Source: Variovorax sp. YR216 | Lineage (GTDB): Bacteria > Pseudomonadota > Gammaproteobacteria > Burkholderiales > Burkholderiaceae_C | DNA length: 64,000 nt | Assembly: GCF_900107745.1 (NCBI RefSeq) | Contig: NZ_FNRO01000002.1 | Span: 434,001-498,000 of the forward strand | Reading direction: 5' to 3' | Part shown: piece by piece, positions 43,092 to 50,888 of the stretch | Position numbering within the stretch: the first letter of the stretch is position 1 | Layout: every line of letters starts with the position of its first letter | The notes under the pieces: generated by a model | Seen by the model: only the letters and a program-made list of their open reading frames with translations | Database searches by the model: none | Told to the model about the DNA's origin: nothing | Program-made: the position numbers and the translations under genes

Positions 43092-43807
43092 GTTCCGACA
43101 CCAGCGAACTCAAGGTCATCGCCTTCGACGTCTTCGGGACAGTGGTCGACTGGTACTCGGGCATCGCGGCTGAGACCGAGCGCATCCTGCCGGGCATCGA
43201 CGGCGGTGCCTTCGCGCTGGCCTGGCGTGCCGGCTACCAGCCGGCGATGAAGGGCGTGATGGAGCGCCTCGCGGCCGGAGAAGGCGGCTTCACGCTGCTC
43301 GACGAGCTGCACATGGGCATCCTCGGCGGCGTCCTGCGCGACTTCGGCATCGAGGATCTCGATGCCGCGCGCAAGCGCGATCTCAACAAGGCCTGGCACC
43401 GGCTGCCTGCTTGGCCGGATTCCGTCCCGGGGCTCGCGCGGCTCAAGCGGAAATACATCATCTGCTCGCTGTCGAACGGCAACATCGGCCTCTTGACCGA
43501 GATGGCGAAGAACGCCGGCCTGCCGTGGGATTGCGTGCTGTCGGCCGAGGTCTTCAAGGCCTACAAGCCGGACCCGCGGACCTACCTCGGTGTCGCGGCG
43601 GTGTTCGACGTGTCACCGGGGCAGGTGATGCTCGCCGCCGCGCACCATGACGATCTTGCGGCCGCGCGCACATGCGGCCTGCGCACCGGCTACATCGAGC
43701 GGCCCCTGGAATTTGGCCCGTCGCGGCCGAAGGATGTGTCGCCGCAGCCGGACAACAACCTGCACGCGCGCAGCATCGAGCATCTCGCGGATCTGCTCGG
43801 CTGCTGA
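43088..43807 (+). CDS. HAD-superfamily hydrolase (2-haloacid dehalogenase type II-like)
   Basis: 239 residues. Nucleophile Asp14 lies in AFDVFGTVVDWYSG, the Ser/Thr motif is SLSNGN, and the Lys/Asp motifs are AYKPDPRTY and AAHHDDLAAA. The last is a His-rich variant seen in dehalogenase-like HAD proteins of unknown substrate. It overlaps eda by 4 nt, so it may hydrolyse a sugar-phosphate or a side product of the Entner-Doudoroff pathway rather than a haloacid. That role is inference. Confidence 0.85.
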   Translation: MSSDTSELKVIAFDVFGTVVDWYSGIAAETERILPGIDGGAFALAWRAGYQPAMKGVMERLAAGEGGFTLLDELHMGILGGVLRDFGIEDLDAARKRDLNKAWHRLPAWPDSVPGLARLKRKYIICSLSNGNIGLLTEMAKNAGLPWDCVLSAEVFKAYKPDPRTYLGVAAVFDVSPGQVMLAAAHHDDLAAARTCGLRTGYIERPLEFGPSRPKDVSPQPDNNLHARSIEHLADLLGC

Positions 43808-43825
43808 GCGTGCGACAGGCGCGGA

Positions 43826-44236
43826 TCAGCGCAGGCCTGCGCCCTGAGCGCCTTCTGCGCGCTGGATCAGCTCGATCTTGTAACCATCCGGATCGGTCAC
43901 GAAGGCAATCACCGTCGTGCCGCCCTTCACCGGCCCGGCTTCGCGCGTGACGTTGCCGCCCGCGGCCTTGATCTTCTCGCAGGCCGCATACGCATCGGGC
44001 ACGCCGAGCGCGATGTGGCCATAGGCGGTGCCGAGCTCGTAGCTTTCGGTGCCCCAGTTGTAGGTCAACTCGATCTCGGCCTGCGCCGGATTGCCCTCGT
44101 AGCCGACGAACGCGAGGCTGTACTTGTACTCGGGGTTCTCCGATGTCCGCAGCAGTTGCATGCCGAGGACCTTCGTGTAGAAGTCGATCGAGCGCTGGAG
44201 GTTGCCGACGCGCAGCATGGTGTGGAGGAGTCGCAT
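43826..44236 (-). CDS. gloA: Lactoylglutathione lyase (glyoxalase I)
   Basis: 136 residues. The metal ligands of Ni-type glyoxalase I are all present: His5 (LLHTMLRV), Glu56 ([10 protein letters not shown]), His74 (GHIALGV) and Glu122 (KIELIQ). It isomerises the glutathione hemithioacetal of methylglyoxal. A perfect GC-rich palindrome (GCGCAGGCCTGCGC, 43829-43842) coincides with its last codons and could fold at the convergent 3' ends. Confidence 0.96.
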   Translation of the reverse strand: MRLLHTMLRVGNLQRSIDFYTKVLGMQLLRTSENPEYKYSLAFVGYEGNPAQAEIELTYNWGTESYELGTAYGHIALGVPDAYAACEKIKAAGGNVTREAGPVKGGTTVIAFVTDPDGYKIELIQRAEGAQGAGLR

Positions 44237-44333
44237 TTCGTGGTCGCCATCAAATGTTGTCGATCCGCGATTGTCGCGTCCCGCAGCGTGCGCGCCGATG
44301 CGGTGGCTATTCGTGCTTCGGAGCCGGCGCGCG

Positions 44334-44870
44334 TCAGCGCATCTCGAACACCATGCAGGTGGTGGTGGCGTGCGCGTAGAGCGTGCCGTCGGGGCCGACC
44401 AGGCGCGCTTCGGCGGTCGCGAGCTGTCGGCCGCAATGAATCACCTTGCCCTCGGCGCGCACGCGCTCGACCCTGGGCGTCAGCGCCTTGACCAGATTCA
44501 CGCCCAGTTCGGCGGTGGTGTAGGCGCGGCCGGCCGGCATCATGGTGTGGACCGCGCAGCCGAGGGCCGAATCGAGCAGCGTGGCGAACCAGCCGCCATG
44601 GATGGTGCCGAGCGGATTCAGGTGTTCCGGCAGTGGCTTGCCCTGGAACACCGCGCGACCGGGGCTGACTTCGATGATTTGGAAATTCAGGGTCCTGGCG
44701 ATCGCGGCATAGGGGATTTCTGCGCGAAGCATCGCCTGCATGATTTCGAGGCCGGTCTTGCCGACGATCTGGTCCGGGCGGGCGAGGCCGGGACCCGGTC
44801 CGGCGTCGAGGCGATCGGAGATGGCTTTTTCCTCCGCGATCCAGGCGGCGAGTTGTTCGGTGGCTGTCAT
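44334..44870 (-). CDS. PaaI-type hotdog thioesterase
   Basis: 178 residues. The hotdog core carries [22 protein letters not shown], with the conserved HGG and an Asp as catalytic residue, plus [14 protein letters not shown]. Members hydrolyse aromatic or short acyl-CoA thioesters. It is divergently arranged from the MarR operon and shares the 50-bp palindromic control region with it. AAGGAC precedes the ATG. Confidence 0.9.
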   Translation of the reverse strand: MTATEQLAAWIAEEKAISDRLDAGPGPGLARPDQIVGKTGLEIMQAMLRAEIPYAAIARTLNFQIIEVSPGRAVFQGKPLPEHLNPLGTIHGGWFATLLDSALGCAVHTMMPAGRAYTTAELGVNLVKALTPRVERVRAEGKVIHCGRQLATAEARLVGPDGTLYAHATTTCMVFEMR

Positions 44871-44885
44871 CGAATGTCCTTAAGG

Positions 44886-44916
44886 TTGCATATGCAATGA
44901 TTGTAGCTACAATCAT
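44886..44916. promoter_or_regulatory. Palindromic operator and back-to-back promoters of thioesterase and marR
   Basis: Two adjoining perfect palindromes: TTGCATATGCAA (44886-44897) and the 20-bp ATGATTGTAGCTACAATCAT (44897-44916). The larger one contains a TACAAT -10 on each strand (44908-44913 forward, 44905-44900 reverse). TTGCAT at 44886 is a possible forward -35 with a 16-bp spacer. A MarR dimer bound here would silence both directions. The forward -10 predicts transcription starting at about the marR ATG (44921). Confidence 0.8.
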
Positions 44917-44920
44917 CGGC

Positions 44921-45385
44921 ATGAATGCTATCGCAAAGCCCCAGGGCTGCACCAACTTCAGGCTGCGTCACCTGACGCGGCAGGTGGGGCGGCTCTATGA
45001 CGCGGAGGTCGCCAGGAGCGGCCTCAAGACCACGCAGTACTCGCTGCTGTCGCATGTGCTGCACCTGGGCCCGATCCGGCCGGTGGATCTGGCGCAGGCC
45101 ATGGGTGTCGATGCGTCGACGCTCACGCGCAACCTCAAGCCCCTGATCACCGAAGGGTGGCTCGTGCAAGGCGAAGGGCCCGACGCCCGCAGCCGCCTCA
45201 TCGAAATCACGGACGCAGGCCGCAAGAAGCGCACCGAAGCGCAGCGGCACTGGCGCACCGCGCAGGAAAAGCTCAACGAGCTGCTCGGTGTGGAGCGCGT
45301 GCTCGCGCTTCATGCATTGATCGACGAAAGCATCGCGGTGCTGCAGACCGCGGGCGAGACCCTTGAAGGAGACCTCGATGACTGA
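44921..45385 (+). CDS. MarR-family transcriptional regulator
   Basis: 154 residues. The winged helix is PIRPVDLAQAMGVDASTLTRNLKPLITEGWL, followed by the wing EGPDARSRLIEITDAGRKK. N- and C-terminal helices form the dimer interface. MarR regulators respond to phenolic ligands, drugs or oxidants. It heads an operon with an MFS and a MATE exporter and lies on a palindromic region, so autorepression and control of the exporters is likely. ATG 44921 is used; an upstream in-frame ATG at 44897 would lie before the predicted transcription start. Confidence 0.92.
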   Translation: MNAIAKPQGCTNFRLRHLTRQVGRLYDAEVARSGLKTTQYSLLSHVLHLGPIRPVDLAQAMGVDASTLTRNLKPLITEGWLVQGEGPDARSRLIEITDAGRKKRTEAQRHWRTAQEKLNELLGVERVLALHALIDESIAVLQTAGETLEGDLDD

Positions 45386-46625
45386 CCGCGCCGCCACGGG
45401 CACGACTTCCTCCACGAGCCATGCCGTCTGGCTGGTGCTGCTCGCCGCCGCCGGCACCTTCGCATTGACGATGGGCGTGCGGCAGACGATGGGGCTTTTC
45501 CTCTCGTCGCTCAACACGTCGACCGGGCTGGGCCTCGGCAGCATCAGCCTCGCATTTGCGTTCGGCCAGCTCTGGTGGGGCCTGACGCAGCCCTTCGCAG
45601 GCGCGGTCGCGGACCGCATCGGCACCGGACGCGTGATCTTCATCGGCGTGCTGCTGGTGGCGCTCGGCACCTTCATCACGCCGCTGATGACGACCACCGC
45701 CGGGCTGATCTTCGCGATCGGCGTGCTGGCGGCGGGTGGTGCGGGCATGGCCGGCCCCTCGGTGCTGATGGCGGCGACCACGCGGCTGGTGCCGGTGCAC
45801 AAGCGCGGCCTCGCGACCGGCGTGGTCAATGCGGGTGGCTCCTTCGGGCAGTTCGCGATGGCGCCGATCGCCATCGGCCTGATGGCGGCCGTCGGCTGGG
45901 CCAGTGCGATGCAGTGGCTCGCAGTGCTGATCCTGGTCGCGCTACCCGCGGTGTTCGTGCTGAAGGGCAATTCGAAGGCGCTCGCCGCGCAGACGGCCAC
46001 CAAGGGTTCGAGCCCGCTCACCGCGCGCCAGGCGATCAGCCAGGCGATCGGTACGCCGAGCTATCGTTACCTGAGCCTCGGCTTCCTCGTCTGCGGCTTC
46101 CACGTCGCGTTCCTCGCGACGCACCTGCCGGGCGTGGTCGCCGCTTGCGGGCTCCCGCCCGAGGTCGGCGGCTGGGCGCTGGCGATGATCGGTCTCTTCA
46201 ACATCGTCGGCAGCCTGCTGATGGGCTGGGCGGTCAGCCGCTGGCGCATGAAGTCACTGCTCGCGCTGGTGTATGCAACGCGCGGGCTCGCAGTGCTGGT
46301 CTTCCTGTTCGCACCGAAGACGCCGGCCGTGATGCTGATCTTCGCCGCGGTGATGGGCGTGACCTTCCTCTCGACCGTTCCGCCGACCGCGGGTCTGGTC
46401 GCGAAGATGTTCGGTCCGGCCAACATGGCGATGCTGTTCGGCATCGTGATGCTGGCGCACCAGATCGGCGGCTTCCTCGGTGCATTCCTGGGCGGCTATG
46501 TGTTCCAGGCCACGGGCAGCTACGACATCGTCTGGTACATCGACATCGCGCTGGCGGCGGGTGCCGCACTGGTCAACCTGCCGATCCGCGAGTCGCGGCC
46601 GGCGCTGACGGCGAAGCCAGCATGA
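45378..46625 (+). CDS. MFS transporter
   Basis: 415 residues with 12 membrane helices. The motif-A-like loop GAVADRIGTGRV between helices 2 and 3 and the fold's central gap are typical of the major facilitator superfamily; the AMGVRQTMGLFLSSLN-like start resembles oxalate/formate-antiporter or aromatic-acid-type carriers in Burkholderiales. Substrate not deducible. It overlaps marR by 8 nt and the MATE gene by 4 nt. GAAGGAG precedes the ATG. Confidence 0.92.
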   Translation: MTDRAATGTTSSTSHAVWLVLLAAAGTFALTMGVRQTMGLFLSSLNTSTGLGLGSISLAFAFGQLWWGLTQPFAGAVADRIGTGRVIFIGVLLVALGTFITPLMTTTAGLIFAIGVLAAGGAGMAGPSVLMAATTRLVPVHKRGLATGVVNAGGSFGQFAMAPIAIGLMAAVGWASAMQWLAVLILVALPAVFVLKGNSKALAAQTATKGSSPLTARQAISQAIGTPSYRYLSLGFLVCGFHVAFLATHLPGVVAACGLPPEVGGWALAMIGLFNIVGSLLMGWAVSRWRMKSLLALVYATRGLAVLVFLFAPKTPAVMLIFAAVMGVTFLSTVPPTAGLVAKMFGPANMAMLFGIVMLAHQIGGFLGAFLGGYVFQATGSYDIVWYIDIALAAGAALVNLPIRESRPALTAKPA

Positions 46626-48025
46626 GCGCCCTCGATGCGCGCACGCGGCTGCTGCTCGAAGCGCCGATCGTTCCCACGCTGCTGCGCCTCGCGTTCCCGA
46701 ACGTGCTGGTGATGGTCGCGCAGGCCGCCGTCGGCCTGATCGAGACTTACTTCGTCGGCAAGCTCGGCACCGACGCGCTCGCAGGCATGGCCCTGGTGTT
46801 CCCGGTGGTGATGCTGATGCAGATGACGTCGGCCGGCGCGATGGGCGGTGGCATCGCATCGTCCATCGCACGAGCGCTCGGTGCGCGGCGGCGTGACGCG
46901 GCCGATGCGCTGGTGCTGCACGCGATCGCGATCGCGATCGGCTTCGGCGTCGTCTTCATGCTCGCGCTGCTCCTCGGCGGGCGCTGGCTCTTCACGCTGA
47001 TGGGCGGCTCGGGCGCTTCGCTCGAAGCGGCACTGCTCTACTCCAATGTGGTCTTCGCGGGCGCCGTGCTGGTGTGGATCTTCAATTCGCTTGCCGCGGT
47101 GCTGCGCGGCACCGGCAACATGGCGGTGCCGGCGAACGTGACCGTGGCGGGCGTCGTCATGCTGATTCCGCTGTCGCCGCTGCTGATCTTCGGCTGGGGG
47201 CCGATTCCGGGGCTGGGCATCGCGGGCGGGGCGGTCGCGCTGCTCATCTACTACCTCGGCGGATCGATCGCGCTTTGGCTCTATCTGCGCTCCGACCGCA
47301 GCCTGCTGAAGCCGTCGTTTGCGCATGCGCGATTCCAGTGGCCGCTCTTCCGCGACATCCTGCGCGTCGGCCTCGTGGGCGCGGTGTCCACGGTCGCGAC
47401 CAACCTGTCGATCGGCATTGCGACGGCGCTGACCAGTCACTTCGGTCCGGGCGCGATCGCGGGCTACGGCACGGCATCGCGGCTCGAGTACCTGCTGGTG
47501 CCGCTGGTCTTCGGGCTCGGCGCGCCGCTGCTCGCGATGATCGGCACCTGCATCGGCGCGGGACAGCGCGAGCGTGCGTTGCGCGCGGCATGGACCGGCG
47601 CTGCGATCGCGTTCGTCCTGGCGGGCTCGGTGGGCGTCGCGGCCGCACTGTTCCCGCGCCAGTGGCTGATGCTGTTCGGCAGCGACCCCGCGATGCTCGA
47701 TGCAGGCTCGCACTACCTTCGCGTGGTCGGGCCCTTCTATGGCTTCTTCGGCGTCGGGCTGGTGCTCTATTTCGCCTCGCAAGGCGCCGGCCGGCTGCTG
47801 TGGCCGGTGCTCGGCAACATCGCGCGGCTGATCGTCGCGGCGCTTGGCGGTTGGTTGGCTCTGCGCTGGGGCGGCGAGCTGGTCGACGTGTTCATCGCAC
47901 AGGGCGTGGCGCTCGTCGTGTATGGCGTCGTCATCGCCTCGGCCATCGCCGGTGGCGCATGGTTCGGCCGCGTGGGGTGGCCGCGCACCACGGCGGGACT
48001 GCTGCGCCGCATCCAGCCTTCCTGA
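46622..48025 (+). CDS. MATE-family efflux transporter
   Basis: 467 residues, 12 membrane helices in two MatE repeats. LLRLAFPNVLVMVAQAAVGLIETYFVGKLGTDALAGMALVFP opens the first half and RVGLVGAVSTVATNLSIGIATALTSHFGPGAIAGYG the second. MATE pumps export cationic or organic compounds with Na+ or H+. The 4-nt overlap with the MFS gene suggests shared control by the upstream MarR regulator. Confidence 0.92.
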   Translation: MSALDARTRLLLEAPIVPTLLRLAFPNVLVMVAQAAVGLIETYFVGKLGTDALAGMALVFPVVMLMQMTSAGAMGGGIASSIARALGARRRDAADALVLHAIAIAIGFGVVFMLALLLGGRWLFTLMGGSGASLEAALLYSNVVFAGAVLVWIFNSLAAVLRGTGNMAVPANVTVAGVVMLIPLSPLLIFGWGPIPGLGIAGGAVALLIYYLGGSIALWLYLRSDRSLLKPSFAHARFQWPLFRDILRVGLVGAVSTVATNLSIGIATALTSHFGPGAIAGYGTASRLEYLLVPLVFGLGAPLLAMIGTCIGAGQRERALRAAWTGAAIAFVLAGSVGVAAALFPRQWLMLFGSDPAMLDAGSHYLRVVGPFYGFFGVGLVLYFASQGAGRLLWPVLGNIARLIVAALGGWLALRWGGELVDVFIAQGVALVVYGVVIASAIAGGAWFGRVGWPRTTAGLLRRIQPS

Positions 48026-48059
48026 TTCGACAAGCCAGATTTTCCGAAAGGGCTACACC

Positions 48060-48770
48060 ATGCAGATCAAGGATTCGGTCGTCTTCATCACCGGCGCCAA
48101 TCGCGGGCTCGGACTTGCGTTCGCGCGCGCCGCACTGGCGGCCGGTGCGAAGAAGGTCTATGCAGCCGCGCGCGACCCGAAGAGCGTCACGCTCCCGGGC
48201 GTCGTTCCGATCGCGCTCGATGTCACGCGTCCGGAGCAGGCCGAGGCGGCCGCTCGCGAATGCGGCGACGTCACCTTGCTGGTCAACAACGCCGGCATCT
48301 CGCGCGGCGTGAGCCTGTTCGGTGCCGATGGTGCGTTCGACGACACGCGCGCCGAGTTCGAGACCAACTTCTTCGGCCCCTGGGCGCTGAGCCGCGCCTT
48401 CGCCCCCGTGCTGGCGGCGAACGGCGGCGGGGCGATCATCAACGTGCTGTCGATCCTGAGCTGGCTCACTTTGCCAAGCGCCGCCGGCTACAGCGCCTCG
48501 AAGTCCGCGGCATGGTCGCTCAGCAACGCACTGCGCGCGGCGCTGCGCGGGCAGGGCACGAAGGTGCTGAGCCTGCATGTCGCGTTCATGGACACCGACA
48601 TGACGAGCCGCATACCCGGCCCCAAGGCTTCGCCCGACGACGTGGTGACGAAGACCTTCGAAGCCCTCGAAGCCGGCAAGTTCGAAGTGCTGGCCGATCC
48701 GCTGACGCAGCAGGTCAAGGCGGGGCTTTCGGCCGAACTGCCGCCGTACGCCGTCGAAAGGGCCGGTTGA
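48060..48770 (+). CDS. Short-chain dehydrogenase/reductase
   Basis: 236 residues. The nucleotide-binding TGANRGLG (residues 11-18), NNAG (76-79) and catalytic Ser131, Tyr144 and Lys148 (YSASK) are all present. The R at the third Gly-loop position and ARD at residues 37-39 favour NADP(H). Substrate unknown. It lies 34 nt after the MATE gene with CCGAAAGGG as the ribosome site, so it may be the last gene of the marR operon. Confidence 0.93.
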   Translation: MQIKDSVVFITGANRGLGLAFARAALAAGAKKVYAAARDPKSVTLPGVVPIALDVTRPEQAEAAARECGDVTLLVNNAGISRGVSLFGADGAFDDTRAEFETNFFGPWALSRAFAPVLAANGGGAIINVLSILSWLTLPSAAGYSASKSAAWSLSNALRAALRGQGTKVLSLHVAFMDTDMTSRIPGPKASPDDVVTKTFEALEAGKFEVLADPLTQQVKAGLSAELPPYAVERAG

Positions 48771-48817
48771 ACTACAGGAGCGTGGTGCTGCAAATGCTCA
48801 GCGCGCGTGATCGCCGG

Positions 48818-49459
48818 TCAGGCGCGTAGCGCGCCTGCGAAGGCGGCGACGAAGCGCTGCGCATCCTCGCGCACCGCGGCCGCGCTCTTGCCGGGCTTGT
48901 AGAGCGCGGACCCGATACCGAAGCCGGCAGAGCCGGCCGCGCGCCAGGCGTCCATGTTGTCGGGCGTGATGCCGCCGACGGGCATCAGCGGCGTACCTTT
49001 CGGCAGCACCGCGAGCAGCGCCTTGACGACGGCCGGCGACGCGAGTTCGGCGGGGAAGAGCTTGAGCCCTGTGGCCCCCGCCGCGAGCGCGCCGAAGGCC
49101 TCGGTGGGCGTCATCACGCCGGGCAGGCCCACGAGGCCGAGGCGCTTCGCTTCGGCGACCACTTCGGCATTGAAGTTCGGCGCCACGATCAGCTCGCCCC
49201 CTGCGGCGTGCACGTCGCGCACCTCCTGCGCGGTCAGCACCGTTCCTGCGCCGACCAGCGCCTGCCGAAAGCGACGGCTGAGCAGCGCGATGCTTTCGAG
49301 TGGGCGCGGGGAGTTCAGCGGCACTTCGAGCAGCCGGAAGCCCGATTCGACGATGGCGTCGCCGACGGCGGGCGCCTCTTCCGGCGTCAGGCCGCGAAGG
49401 ATCGCTACCAGGGGAAGCTGCCGCATGGCGGCGGTGAATTTGTCGTGCGGAGCAGTCAT
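48818..49459 (-). CDS. dgoA: 2-dehydro-3-deoxy-6-phosphogalactonate (KDPGal) aldolase
   Basis: 213 residues. Catalytic Glu45 (FRLLEVPLNS) and Schiff-base Lys133 (TGLKLFPAELAS) of the KDPG/KDPGal aldolase family are present, with VAPNFNAEVV and PVGGITPDN loops as in DgoA rather than Eda. It cleaves the phosphorylated 2-keto-3-deoxy acid to pyruvate and glyceraldehyde 3-phosphate. It is the last gene of the ridA-dgoK-dgoA unit and overlaps dgoK by 4 nt. Confidence 0.93.
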   Translation of the reverse strand: MTAPHDKFTAAMRQLPLVAILRGLTPEEAPAVGDAIVESGFRLLEVPLNSPRPLESIALLSRRFRQALVGAGTVLTAQEVRDVHAAGGELIVAPNFNAEVVAEAKRLGLVGLPGVMTPTEAFGALAAGATGLKLFPAELASPAVVKALLAVLPKGTPLMPVGGITPDNMDAWRAAGSAGFGIGSALYKPGKSAAAVREDAQRFVAAFAGALRA

Positions 49460-50358
49460 TGCTTGCGTTGGGTTGGATTGGGTGCGTGGAGTGCGTGCAG
49501 GCCGGCCCAGGTGGCTTCGGAGCCCAGCGTCCGCGCCTTGACGCCCGAGGCCTGCAGCGCAAGCAGGTAGCGCTGCGTGAGCGCCGGCGTGCCGATCAGC
49601 ACGACCTCGCCCGCCGCGTGCAGCGACTGGGTGCGCAGTTCTTCGCCGATCAGGATGCCCGACAGGTAGCTCGTCAGCTCGCGCGCGGGCATGCGGTCGA
49701 AGAGCGAAAGCGTGCGCGCCCCGAAGGCGTTGTGCAGCAGACCCTGTCCGTTGTCGGACTGCGTCACGCCTTGCAGGAACGCCGCTTCGTCGAGCCCGGC
49801 CGAGGTGTCGAGCGTGCGCGAGAGGATCGAGTGCTGGCTCAGCAGCGCATAGAACTCGCCGGTCATGAAGGTGCGAAAGCCGGTGACCATCCCGTTCTTC
49901 ACGCGGGCCCACTTGTTGTGCGTGCCGGGGAGCACGAAGAGGCCGTCGCGCAGATTGGTGAGCACCATCGCACCGAGGATCTGCACCTCTTCGCCGCGCA
50001 TCACGTCGGGCACGCCGTCGTGCGTGTCGCTCAGGCCCGGCACGATCGAGATGCGGCCGGGTTCGATCTCCATGATCTTGCCGCGCACTTCGGCAAGGCC
50101 CGCGGGGCACGCGCAGTAGGGCGCCTCGACCCACCCCTGCTTGCTGCCCGCCATGCCGGAGATGAGGCAGCGCGTGCCGACCGGGCGCATCCAGTCCGCG
50201 AAGAGGGTCTCGAACACGTCGGTGAACCCGCCGTGCTTGACCGTGAGGATGCCCCGCGGATGGCTCTGTTCCTCGACGATGCTGCCGTCGGGTTCGAGCA
50301 GGGCGCCCCGAAGGGAGCTCGTTCCCCAGTCGACGGCGACAAGACGGGTGTGACTCAT
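49456..50358 (-). CDS. dgoK: 2-dehydro-3-deoxygalactonokinase
   Basis: 300 residues. The phosphate-binding VAVDWGTSSLRGALL start, the SGMAGSKQGWVEAPYC block and the LPGTHNKWARV motif are characteristic of DgoK. It phosphorylates 2-keto-3-deoxy-galactonate (or the gluconate epimer) at O6, making the substrate of the next enzyme DgoA. No galactonate dehydratase (DgoD) is encoded nearby, so the 2-keto-3-deoxy acid must come from another source. Confidence 0.94.
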   Translation of the reverse strand: MSHTRLVAVDWGTSSLRGALLEPDGSIVEEQSHPRGILTVKHGGFTDVFETLFADWMRPVGTRCLISGMAGSKQGWVEAPYCACPAGLAEVRGKIMEIEPGRISIVPGLSDTHDGVPDVMRGEEVQILGAMVLTNLRDGLFVLPGTHNKWARVKNGMVTGFRTFMTGEFYALLSQHSILSRTLDTSAGLDEAAFLQGVTQSDNGQGLLHNAFGARTLSLFDRMPARELTSYLSGILIGEELRTQSLHAAGEVVLIGTPALTQRYLLALQASGVKARTLGSEATWAGLHALHAPNPTQRKQ

Positions 50359-50380
50359 GATGCCGCCCTCCTGAATTGGC

Positions 50381-50773
50381 TCAGCCGCGGGGTTTGTACG
50401 CGGTGACGTCGATCTCGACCTTGGCGTCGATCATCAAGCGCGATTCGACCGTCGTGCGCGCCGGGCGATGGTCGCCCAGGCACTCCATGTAGACGCGGTT
50501 GAAGCTGCCGAAGTCGCGCGCGTCGTTCAGCCACACGCTGACCTTGGCGATGTCCGAAAGCGTGCAGTCGGCAAGCGCGAGCGCCTCCTCGATGCGCTTG
50601 AAGACCTGGCGCGTCTGCGCCTCGATGCCGCCGACGATCACCTGGCCCTGGTCGTCCGTGGGGACCTGGCCCGAGACGAAGACGAAATCACCCGCACGGG
50701 TGGCGGGCGAGAGGGGGCGTGCCTGGCGATCGGAGGCGATCGGCGATTGGCCGAGCATTTCAACGTGGGACAT
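50381..50773 (-). CDS. RidA-family enamine/imine deaminase
   Basis: 130 residues, trimeric RidA fold. It has GDFVFVSGQVPTDDQGQV, LSDIAKVSVWLNDARDFGSFN and the catalytic Arg106 (PARTTVESR) that defines active RidA. RidA hydrolyses reactive enamine/imine intermediates released by PLP-dependent dehydratases. It heads the leftward dgo operon, 22 nt before dgoK, and is divergent from the operon that encodes a PLP deaminase, so the two halves make biochemical sense together. Confidence 0.93.
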   Translation of the reverse strand: MSHVEMLGQSPIASDRQARPLSPATRAGDFVFVSGQVPTDDQGQVIVGGIEAQTRQVFKRIEEALALADCTLSDIAKVSVWLNDARDFGSFNRVYMECLGDHRPARTTVESRLMIDAKVEIDVTAYKPRG

Positions 50774-50787
50774 GGTGGTGTGTGGCT

Positions 50788-50802
50788 TGTAAAAAAATTA
50801 CA
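50788..50802. promoter_or_regulatory. HexR-like operator 1 (ridA side)
   Basis: TGTAAAAAAATTACA: a perfect TGTAA/TTACA dyad with 5-bp spacing, 15-29 bp before the ridA start codon. It matches the shape TGTAA-N5-TTACA known for HexR, an RpiR-family regulator that senses KDPG. The RpiR gene at 57643 is the obvious local candidate. A second dyad, TTTAC-TAGG-GTAAA, follows at 50806-50819. Confidence 0.65.
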
Positions 50803-50861
50803 CGATTTACTAGGGTAAACCCGGTTTTGACGTCTTCATGTTCGCAAAATAGGATTGCCGA

Positions 50862-50876
50862 TGTAATGTTATTACT
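50862..50876. promoter_or_regulatory. HexR-like operator 2 (ABC transporter side)
   Basis: TGTAATGTTATTACT differs from a perfect TGTAAT-N3-ATTACA dyad at the last base only. It lies 12 bp before the start codon of the binding-protein gene at 50889, in the leader or promoter of the rightward operon. Together with operator 1 it would let one regulator control both arms. Confidence 0.6.
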
Positions 50877-50888
50877 CATGAGGCCACG

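Noticed and set aside
43829..43842. Perfect palindrome GCGCAGGCCTGCGC at the end of gloA
   Set aside because: It coincides with codons for the gloA C-terminus and has no T-run, so I do not call it a terminator; it might form a weak hairpin.
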